DNA of 64,000 bases from Luidia sarsii. Taxonomy: Eukaryota > Echinodermata > Asteroidea > Paxillosida > Luidiidae. Position numbers and translations under genes: made by a program. The stretch covers positions 9,783,055-9,847,054 of the forward strand of contig OX465115.1 in the NCBI GenBank assembly GCA_949987565.1. Direction: 5' to 3'. The notes beneath the pieces were generated by a model, which saw only the letters and a program-made list of their open reading frames with translations, searched no databases and was not told where the DNA came from. Positions 37,098 to 49,000 of this stretch are shown here, piece by piece (positions within the stretch are counted from its first letter, which is position 1; every line of letters starts with the position of its first letter).

Positions 37098-40000
37098 TCA
37101 GTCACTGCTGGGTCTGTAATACCAGAAGCGAGCCCTGAAGTCATCACTGCAGGTCATGAAGCCTGGACCAGTGGGTGAGTGCATGATGCAACGAACAATG
37201 TTATTATGACCTGCAGAATTCAGAAAGGCAAGAATGACACAGTGTAATAAGAATAAGCACAAACTTCAAAGAAGAGTCATTTATGGTTCAATAGTGTTTG
37301 ATACAGGTATTCTGGAGTTCTGCCACACAAAGTCAAAATTAATATAAAGTATAGTCTGTTCACTGTAAGAAGAGCTCAAGCATATTATACCGGTACCTTT
37401 AAATAACACCAGTCTGAACTCTGGACTATTGTTCATGTGTCCATGACGGACAGGAGATAACACTCCTGTAAGGCCAGCTATGGGTGGACTGGTGGAGGGG
37501 GCATCAGGCATGCCATAGCGTTTAATGAGGCCAAGGATGAGCTCAAGTTCATGTGAACAGACTGTGCAAGTTAAGCATCTAAAGCTTAAAAAAGAGCCAG
37601 ACTCATCATTGACGGCCACTTTTTGCAGAAATTCAGAAAGGAGCAAACAGAGATCCTAACAGACAATATGTACTGAGGCACAGCAAACCATGCTAACACA
37701 ATACACAGCTTTCCTCTACAGCTGGCTGAAATAAGCCCCTGGGAATAGGTTGAATAACCCCAATCATTTGGAATACCACAGGTTTGCCTCCATTCAACAT
37801 TCATTAGTCAAACTCAGCCAAATACACAACCTGCATGTTCAGATGTTTGACAACATTGACGAAGCCTGATCCAGAGCCTAAACCACATTTTCCAATAAAG
37901 TTTGCCAGAGCCACGTTCTTGCATATGGCTAGCATTGCTGGCCCTGGCATGGACAACACACTCAGCACTCACCAAGAGAAAGTAGTTTGTTCCTCTCCGC
38001 ATTGCGAGAATCCCAACAACACAAACTGGTCGTCTTCTCATCAGGAAACAGCACTAAAGGAGAAACGATGTGATCACGTAAAGTCAGGAATGGAATTATT
38101 TGCCTTTCATTACAATGACAAATAGGGTAGCTTATCAAATGAAGTCATTTATTCCCTTTCACTTTAGAAAACAAATACTGTTGCTATTGAAAATGTTCAA
38201 CTGGTGTTTGGGTTAAAGGTATGGTTATACTTAGAGGAACAGGGCATCATTGATGGGATTCAAATTTGTTTTAATAATTGCACATAAAATGCAATAAAAT
38301 ACAAGTACTTAAAATCAAAACAGGTTAAATCCCTCTGACTGGTGCCCCAATTGCAGCAGACTAGTTGACTGGGAAGGCTACCATCTAAGAGTTTTCTGGA
38401 TAGCGCATATTGTAAGAGTGCTGGCATGAAACCAGAGTTCTCAAGTTCCAGTCCAGTCAAAATTTTCTTTGCAATTTTATAAATTGTATTAAAAAAGGAT
38501 TATACTGTTAAAATTCAGACCTACAATGTCTTTTCAGCTTCAAAATATTAACTTTGCGGGAATATATTTCTTTTCTTTTTCTTTGTTGGAGGGAGATGGA
38601 GTGAAGTGAGTGATACTTTGGCAGTATAGAGTGGGATATTGCTAACAGTCTGTTACTGGTTGCACAGGGCAACCCTGCAGGTCTGTGCATAAATCATTGG
38701 GCTGTCCCCTGTGCATGTATGCAGTCTTTCATGGCAGTGCACTATCTCTCCATAGTCCACAAAAATTACGCGATCACAGTTTTTGGCAAATGAAATAAAA
38801 AAATGTGTCGTACTAAAATGTCATTTAACCGAGGCTCTCAATTGGGAGGTTAATGTAGGGACTCTAGATGCTGGGGCTTAGCTTACCATAGTCTTCTGTG
38901 TGGTTGAATACAGCTCTTGTTTCATGAACCTGTTTGTCTGAGCTGGCGCCGGTGTAAGTGATCAGAGTACGGCTTCCTGATACCTCCCATAGCTTGACTA
39001 GGGAATCCTTCCCACTGGTCAACAGGTACTGCCATTGAGAATGTAACAAATAGATTAAACCCAGGGGCCAATTTCATACAGCACCAAATCTTGCTTAATC
39101 TCAAAAACCTCGAGTAGGAGCTAGGAGTCTTACTTGCATTTGATACATTTTACTGACAATAGTCAGAAAAGAAAAAAAGATTTTGCTAGAGGCTATTAGT
39201 GGAAGTTTTGTACTGACACCATGTAACACATCTCTGAAAAGAGCCGGTAACTCAAATTTTGGGCAGTGTTACATGTGTACTCTGCCTGTCATCAGGACTC
39301 TGCTGGATTCCAACTATCATTGGTGCTTAAATGTGTTGTGGAGAGTGCTGGGGCATTGAAAATCTTTCCTGCACAGCATGACCACTGAGGCATGAAGAGG
39401 TGGAAGTTCACTGGAGTGTGTCAGTGTGTGAATGGATGCCAAAGGTATAGTAAACACAGGAGGCAGACTAGGTGATGGATGAAGTGGAGTTGTCCATGGG
39501 TATAGAAGGCCCATTGGATCGAAGTGCTCTGCGAATGTCACTGATTTGGACATTGATATCCTGAGGAACAGTGTTGTATTTGGAGATCCGGATGGCCTCC
39601 CTCACCCGATGGGGTGCCACCTGCATTTAAATCTCAAAAGTTTCAAGGACCAGTCATTTTGATTTCTCTAAGGCAGAATGAAAGGTTTTGTTTCATAGAA
39701 ACGTTGGGCCCTCTAAATTTGTGAGATTTATATTTTGGTTATTTCCTTTACCTTGGAGTTGCGTGAGAATTGGACTGAGCATACATCTGTTCCCCCATGG
39801 GCTTTCTCCAATGTATTGATGCAACGGTTGCTGATTCCATCCCAAATCTTAATGCTTCCATCCTGGCTTGCTGTGGCATAGATGGTGCCATTGGGACTGT
39901 AAGTCACCTAAAATTGGGGGAAAAGTGTAAGGTGAGATTGAAAACTTTGCAGGGTAGACTTAGTACATATATAGATTTACATCATGCAAGGTGTCTTTGG

Positions 40001-43000
40001 GACGAGGTGTGGTTCTGAAAAGAATTGGTGAATACAAACTCAACATTTTGGGCAGGAGACTTTGACTATCCTCAGAACATCCTGGTTCAAAGTCAAACAT
40101 TTACACAGCAGTTCCATTCAGAATCACACATCTTCATAAAGAGACACTCCATGCTCTATGCTACACTTTGAATAGTTTTCCTCTTATACTTGATGCTTGT
40201 ATTGTAATTAATATTTGTATTATAATTTAATTGCTGGGCACCTCTGAAAGACATTGGAGACACTGAGTGGTATCCCAGGTAAATACTAAAAACAAACACC
40301 CCAAAACACCCCAAAAAACAATATGCTGCACCCGCAAAACCTACTTATGAAAAAAGGTGTTTGTTTATGGGTTAATCTATTGATTTTGTTCTTATTCATC
40401 ACTTGGACTTCATCACTTGGACTTCTTCAAGGTATTTTTGTGATGAAAGGTAACATAGTGACAAACCATGAAGATGATATTGAGACAAGAGAGTGCAACA
40501 TTTGAATAAAATTTAAAAGACTAATCCAATATTTTTGTCTTAAGTGACATTCCATCTTCATTCTATGATTGAAAAAAAAAAAAAAAATCAAATACATACA
40601 CAGCAAGGCATTTTGTGGGATTTCAGGGCAATTTATCCACTACACATTGTCTTAAAATTAAACAACTTTATTATTGTTTGGACAAGTATGCAGCTCTCCT
40701 TCAGCGCTGAACATTGTCAGTACCAGTATGACCAGACTGGTCAATCTTTCCATGTAGCAGAAAAGATTGCTTTTGAAAGTTAGTAACATTTTGCAACATT
40801 TATTTTCGCTCTTCTTTTAATGGGTAGAGTGAAAGTGTTCTTGTTATTCAATGGTCTGTGAGGTAACAACATGAAGTGATGTGATATCGATTTCTGTCTT
40901 GTTAAAGATATGCCAGTTTGTAAAAACGCTGATGATCTTAATAGGCAGAGAGGTGTATGTATGGTACTTACTGCTGTGACAGGACCAGTATGCTGGTCCT
41001 TAGGGTTGCTTGAGACATAGCACTGCAAAGTTGTCACATCGTACAATCTCACTAATCATACAAATAAAACCAGCACAGAAAAACAAATTACTGTGAGTAA
41101 GTCTCCTCAGAATCTACGTGAAATTTTAATACAAACCAAATAGGTGATATACAAAAATGTTGCAAACTGCTTATTGACTAAAATTACCAAAATGTAAATC
41201 TTAAAATTTAGTGGGCCTGACGTTTCGATCCTAGCAGTACCTTTCTCAAAGGCAGAGTGACAAGGACAAAACAGATACATGTACACGAAGGAAGGGGGAC
41301 GAGAGTGAATATGACACAGCCCACTAAATTTCAAGACAAACCAAATAGGATGGAACATACAAAGGGAGAAAAAGTGTTCAAAATGAGGGCCATACTAAGG
41401 CATTTTGATGATGAGGCAAATCCTCTTTTGCATTGCAAAGGCTGAATTTACTGGAAATGTAACAATATGAAGGAACATTGATATGAGCTACCTGACAAAG
41501 ACCATATACAATGGAAAGCAGGGATTCCATGGCTCCTGTTCAAATCAAGGCTTGGTTTCTTGATTGATTGACGTGTACATGTACTGCGTATACTGCTTAC
41601 TAAATTAACAACATGCATGTATTACACATGCCCCACATGTATTACATATGCCCTTTTATTTCATATGCAAACGATAACATTGGCAGTTGGTCAAGTAAGT
41701 CATCAGATCAGGATGATTAAGGTTGGAGAGTGGACAAGGCAGACCTGTCCAATGATAGCAATTGATGACATGACCATGAGTCTGGATTTCACCGCGTGCA
41801 CAGACCGAGATCCAAGTCTTCAATGGACACTTCTTCAAGCTTGCGCCGACACCAGACTGTAGTCTGTTCAGGTATTATCTGGTTGCTAATCTGGCAGTTC
41901 ATGTGGCAACTTAAATGGAAACAGGTATTTGTAATGCTGAATAATAATGTTTTGAGGTTTGCTGAAAAGAGTCTATGCTTTGAATTTGGACAATAGTGGT
42001 GTCTGGATACAGAGGGTCCAGTGAATAGCAACACCACCATTGCTCTGAATTAGGAAGTCCTTACGCAAAGTGATTCAACTTCTCAGGAACAGCTGGCTCT
42101 GTAGGGTGTTCTCTAGTTCTTTAACAAAGAGATGCAAAGGTACTTCAATCTGTAAGGGGCATTCTTCTCATACAGATCTAATGGAGGCAGTGCAAATGCA
42201 TGAGCCCTCACAACATTGGCAAAGAGAATTGTTCTCACAGATCACTGGTGTCTTTGATTAGCAATTGTGCAAAGCAGGTTCCCTGCTGGTTGACTTACAT
42301 GTTGGGTGCTGTGTACCAACTAGGAGGAAGTTGCCTCCAGGATGGAAGTTGAGGCAGGTGATCTCCTCAGCCTCCTGCAGGCTGCGGAATGCTCGCTTCA
42401 CCCCCGACTTGGAGAAGTCAAAGAACTTGATGGTGAAGTCTTTGCTGCCTGAGGCTAGCAGTGGCAGTGTGGGGTGGAAATCAAGTGCTGTCACATCCTA
42501 TGAGAACCACCCAAAACCAAACAACCCAACACTCATTATGTAACAAGATAAGTTGTCCAATCTGCCCCTACCAAGCATTAGGACACAGTATAGCCCACAC
42601 CAAGCACCAGGACACAGTATAGCCCACACCAAGCACCATGACCCAGTATAGCCCACACCAAGCACCAGGACCCAGTATAGCCCACACCAAGCACCAGGAC
42701 CCAGTATAGCCCACACCAAGCACCAGGACCCAGTATAGCCCACACCAAGCACCAGGACCCAGTATAGCCCACACCAAGCACCAGGACCCAGTATAGCCCA
42801 CACCAAGCACCAGGACCCAGTATAGCCCACACCAAGCACCAGGACCCAGTATAGCCCACACCAAGCACCATGACCCAGTATAGCCCACACCAAGCACCAG
42901 GACCCAGTATAGCCCACACCAAGCACCACGACCCAGTAAAGCCCACACCAAGCACCAGGACCCAGTATAGCCCACACCAAGCACCAGGACACAGTACAGC

Positions 43001-46000
43001 CCACACCAAGTACCAGGACCCAGTATAGCCCACACCAAGCACCAGAACCCAGTACAGCCCACACCAAGCACCAGGACCCAGTACAGCCCACACCAAGTAC
43101 CAGGACCCAGTATAGCCCACACCAAGCACCAGAACCCAGTACAGCCCACACCAAGTACCAGGACCCAGTATAGCCCACACCAAGCACCAGGACCCAGTAT
43201 AGCCCACACCAAGCACCAGGACCCAGTATAGCCCACACCAAGCACCAGGACCCAGTATAGCCCACACCAAGCACCAGGACCCAGTAAAGCCCACACCAAG
43301 CACCAGGACCCAGTATAGCCCACACCAAGCACCAGGACCCAGTATAGCCCACACCAAGCACCAGGACCCAGTATAGCCCACACCAAGCACCAGGACCCAG
43401 TAAAGCCCACACCAAGCACCAGGACCCAGTATAGCCCACACCAAGCACCAGGACACAGTACAGCCCACACCAAGTACCAGGACCCAGTATAGCCCACACC
43501 AAGCACCAGGACCCAGTATAGCCCACACCAAGCACCAGGACCCAGTATAGCCCACACCAAGCACCAGGACCCAGTATAGCCCACACCAAGCACCAGGACC
43601 CAGTATAGCCCACACCAAGCACCAGGACCCAGTAAAGCCCACACTAAGCACCAGGACCCAGTATAGCCCACACCAAGCACCAGGACCCAGTATAGCCCTC
43701 ACCAAGCACCAGGACCCAGTATAGCCCACACCAAGCACCAGGACCCAGTAAAGCCCACACCAAGCATCATGACCCAGTATAGCCCACACCAAGCACCAGG
43801 ACCCAGTATAGCCCACACCAAGCACCAGGACCCAGTATAGCCCACACCAAGCACCAGGACCCAGTAAAGCCCACACTAAGCACCAGGACCCAGTATAGCC
43901 CACACCAAGCACCAGGACCCAGTATAGCCCTCACCAAGCACCAGGACCCAGTATAGCCCACACCAAGCACCAGGACCCAGTAAAGCCCACACCAAGCACC
44001 AGGACCCAGTATAGCCCACACCAAGCACCAGGACCAAGTATAGCCCACACCAAGCACCAGGACCCAGTATAGCCCACACCAAGCACCAGGACCCAGTATA
44101 GCCCACACCAAGCACCAGGACCCAGTATAGCCTACACCAAGCACCAGGACCCAGTATAGCCCACACCAAGCACCAGGACCCAGTAAAGCCCACACCAAGC
44201 ACCAGAACCCAGTACAGCCCACACCAAGTACCAGGACCCAGTATAGCCCACACCAAGCACCAGGACCCAGTATAGCCCACACCAAGCACCAGGACCCAGT
44301 ATAGCCCACACCAAGCACCAGGACCCAGTATAGCCCACACCAAGCACCAGGACCCAGTATAGCCCACACCAAGCATCATGACCCAGTATAGCCCACACCA
44401 AGCACCATGACCCAGTATAGCCCACACCAAGCACCAGGACCCAGTATAGCCCACACCAAGCACCATGACCCAGTATAGCCCACACCAAGCACCATGACCC
44501 AGTATAGCCCACACCAAGCACCATGACCCAGTATAGCCCACACCAAGCACCAGGACCCAGTATAGCCCACACCAAGCACCAGAACCCAGTACAGCCCACA
44601 CCAAGTACCAGGACCCAGTATAGCCCACACCAAGCACCAGGACCCAGTATAGCCCACACCAAGCACCAGGGCCCAGTATAGCCCATACCAAGCACCGTGT
44701 CCCAGTATAGCTCACACCAAGCACCATGACCCAGTATAGCCCACACCAAGCACCAGGACCCAGTATAGCCCACACCAAGCACCAGGACCCAGTATAGCCC
44801 ACACCAAGCACCAGGACCCAGTATAGCCCACACCAAGCACCAGGACCCAGTATAGCCCACACCAAGCACCAGGACCCAGTATAGCCCACACCAAGCACCA
44901 GGACCCAGCATAGCCCACACCAAGCACCAGGACCCAGTATAGCCCACATCAAGCACCAGGACCCAGTATAGCCCACACCAAGCACCAGAACCTAGTACAG
45001 CCCACACCAAGTACCAGGACCCAGTATAGCCCACACCAAGCACCACGACCCAGTATAGCCCACACCAAGCACCAGGACCCAGTATAGCCCACACCAAGCA
45101 CCAGGACCCAGTATAGCCCACACCAAGCACCAGGACCCAGTATAGCCCAGTATAGGTTAGCATTATTTTAGACTCGGCCAAACTGATATCTTCCCTGTTT
45201 CATCAGTCATGAATGACATGTACATGTACATGTATAAAGTTATTGCAAATGGACTCTTCATGCACTTCTTCTTTTCAGAATCAAGCCTTATTGAGCGCTC
45301 TATTGCACGCAGATTTGAGTCTGATGCATAGGGTTATAAGGTCAGGGTAAATGGAGTACTACTGACTGGATGAGTGGCTACTTGTACAATTATTGTACAC
45401 ATTTCACATGCACAAATAGCACCACCCACTGTCATACAGATCTGAATCCACTATATGACCTCAACCAGCAGTTGTTAAGATGTCTAGAAGGAAGGAGTAA
45501 AGGGTTTGAATCCTGCCAAAGGGTTTGAATCCTGCCAAAGGTTTGAATCCTGCCAAAGGGTTTGAATCCTGCCAAAGTTCCCTGTGTTTTACAGTGCTGA
45601 GTAAACAGTGCTAGCTACTCACTGAGTATGGCAAACTGTCAGAGGATTACCTTCTCAACAAAGCACAATCACAACATGAGCTAGTCATTAGAGATACAAC
45701 TGTAAGACGTATTACTCACTTCAATATGGTCATACAAGGTTCTGATGACAGGGTGACTGTCTACACTATGTTGTGAATCTGGAACATTGGTAGCACTCTT
45801 TGCAAGCATCCGCTCAACATCCAGAATCTGTCAAATAAATTGATGATTGTGATTGCACATCAAATATCAATTCAGCAATACGGATGTTTTGGTATTTAGC
45901 ATACACTGAATTCCTGAGCATTCTAAGTGGTCCGATGTAATAAAATACTGCTCCTTTAAGCCTGTGCAACTTGACTTCATATTCCCAATAAAAATATTCT

Positions 46001-49000
46001 TGTGGCATTCATATTAATGGTATTGAAAATTTGAAATCATCTCTCTGCCTTTGAGAAAAGTCCTGCTAGAATCGAAATGTCAGGCCCACTAAATTTTGAG
46101 AGTTGCATTTTGGTAATTGTAGTCAGTAAGCAGTTTGCAACATTTTTGTATATCACTTTATGTACCGGGGGTATTTAAATCATAGCGGAATTTTATTGGA
46201 CCCAATTTTTAACATTCATCACCTCCTCACTATCTTATGCCAGGAGCGTCAATCTATAGTGCAGTATCAATGCATGCATTATTCCTTATTATTCCTTATT
46301 AAGGATGGAAACATTCACATGTACTTTTATGTACTATTATGTACTTTTCTCCCAATTTTAAGCCTGGTTTCAAAGGGCTGATATAAAAATGAGGCATTTC
46401 ATTAACACGTAACACAGTGTGATATACAAAAGTGTTGCAAACTGCTTCCAGACTAATATGACCAAAATACAAATCTCAAGAAAGTAGAGGGCCTGGAGTG
46501 TCGATGCATCTCATTCCTTTGAGAAAGGTCCTGCTAGTATCCACACATCAAGCACTGCTTAATGTATCAACTGATTTAGATTGTTGGATAGCTGGGGTAG
46601 AGTTGTCACAAACCTTGATAGAGGCATCATCAGATCCTGTGGCAACTAACTGACCTAAATAAAGAATAACGCGAAAGGGGTTAATGCTTTAGCGTGAGTA
46701 GAACAATGATCAGTCAAAATGTTATTCAGTTCATCCAAGGAATCAAATGCTGTTTGAACCTTTAAAATACATTTGTAATGACTGCATTTGGCATTGTGTT
46801 ATGGTGTGTGGTCCCAAACTGTTCTTCCAGTCATGAGTCTGCCATACATAGATTGTTACCTATTATCATACAAGGAACAAATGATCAGGATGATACTTAA
46901 AGGGTTTGTGCAATAAATATCACAGTCCAGCTCATTTTCTGCTGTCATCTAGGGGTCTGAAGTGTACAAACATATTGGCAAGCTTCTTTTTCTTAGCAGA
47001 GTTAGCAGTTGGTCATCTTTTTACCTTTAAAAATATCCTTAGAAAAATAAGGGGGGCTATTGAAAGGTCATGTTAGGAACCCACAGTTTAAAAAAAACAG
47101 AAAAACATTAACTTTCAAACTGCAAATTAATCCCTCTGGAGTCTGGACTAGGTTTGATGAAAAAAAACATTCACGAATTTATGGAGCATACATTGTGGCA
47201 GTAGATCAATGGGTTTAGGAATACATGTAGGTCTAGAGGAAAATTTTTAAATATTCAGAAACTTTTGTACACAAAAAATTGGGTTTCTGTTGCATGATCC
47301 TGTGATGACATCAGAAAATTACTCTTGAATATTGAAATTCTCATAGGCATTAAAACTGAAAACTTGAAAATACACCTAGAACGAGTGTGAACAGGTTGAA
47401 TGATTGTTAGCAACGTTGCTATACTGTGGCATGGATTTTAGTGATTAAAAGGTTTATTGCAGAGACGCTTGAAATGTGCGTGGTAGTGCAAGGCCAGCTC
47501 CTAACACGAGTCTTAAGGATCCATCTGATAGAATAAACATTGATAATTTGATGTACTACTACTTTATCAAGGACCATCTAACCCATGCCTACTCAGTCTC
47601 CATCAATATACTTTTACCACACTAGCCTGACCAGCATTGCAGCATTTAGTTGATTGGTGTCATCCAGACCTGTGTCTCTTTCAGCATGTCTACATTACAT
47701 AGGTATTTCTATGCCTACCACACCCTCTAGCATTCCAACGTGATGGCTGTCAATGAATGAGTGGACATGCTGGAATGTCCAGGAAGGCTCATTCTCTACA
47801 CTTCAGATCTTTACAGGGGAATGGCAGCCCTAGCAAAGATTAACACTACATTCAGTTATTCACTCATAGGAACTGTATTTCCAAAGAAATGTTTCCATTT
47901 TCAATCACAGCATACCGGTACACTGCTAACCCCACCCAAGGTTTACTCTTGTCACTATTTCTTCAGGAAATACATATGCATAATCCCAGGGTTAGTGACC
48001 TTAAATAACGCTGATGTAGCTAACTGGCTAGCTGACTGGCTAGCTGTCTGGCTAGTTGTCTGGCTAGCTGACTGCCTAGCTGACTGGCTAGCTGACTGGC
48101 TAGCTGACTGGCTAGCTGACTGATTAGCTGACTGATTAGCTGACTGGCTAGCTGACTGGCTAGCTGACTGGCTAGCTGACTGGCTAGCTGACTGGCTAAC
48201 AGACTGGCTAGCTGACTGGCTAGCTGACTGGCTAGCTGGCAGGATAGTTCTGCAACTAACTCTTTGTGTAGGGAATATAGCAGTACATACCATCTTTACT
48301 CCAGGCAGCTACTCTACAGGGAGCCTTGTGGGAGGTCACATAGCATGTCTCATAGTGGGCTGCTTCAGGTGCTAATGTTTGTACTGTGTAATAATAAACA
48401 GATTACATGTCACAGTGTTAGAAAGTTGCCCCACATTTGACACCAAGATAGCTTATTATTTAATATCAATTATAGTTTTGCTGTATTTGCTAATTGATTT
48501 GATAATAATTAATTGGCACATATATGTTCATTTTCAGTATTCAACAAAAAGCAAACAAGCCAAATAAAAAGTGGGGATTTGGGAATTGTTTTGGGAATTT
48601 CTTTTAGGAAATGTATTTTCCTTATTTTTTTGTAAGTTGTACATGTACAACTAAAATCTGCCCAAACTGACCAACATGCCATGACAACTTATAATGTAAC
48701 CCCTGTAGCATAGATCAACATGCATTTGGTATCAAAATGTTCAGGAAGGACGAATCCTGAAAGCATATCCACCAAATCTCAGCAGATGCGAAGTTAAAGA
48801 AAAAAATCAGTATATTGTAGCTGATGATAGTCCAGTGCGGTGGAGTTTCATAGCACGCTCACTTGTCAGCGTCTGGTAAGTACTACAAGATGCTCACATT
48901 GGCCCTTAGACTTGAATATCATATGCACACCTCTTTGCCTACCAACATTTGGCATAGCTTTGTTGTTTTACCGACTGAAATTGGAGCAAGAGGAACTGAA

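Noticed and set aside
42498..45181. Several 200-444 codon open frames on the minus strand rich in W, G, L and V
   Set aside because: They are translations of the 29 bp tandem unit in all three frames, within a CSTF1 intron; there is no non-repeat coding sequence.
47955..48293. Ser/Gln/Ala-rich open frame
   Set aside because: Produced by the 12 bp tandem array next to CSTF1 exon 4.
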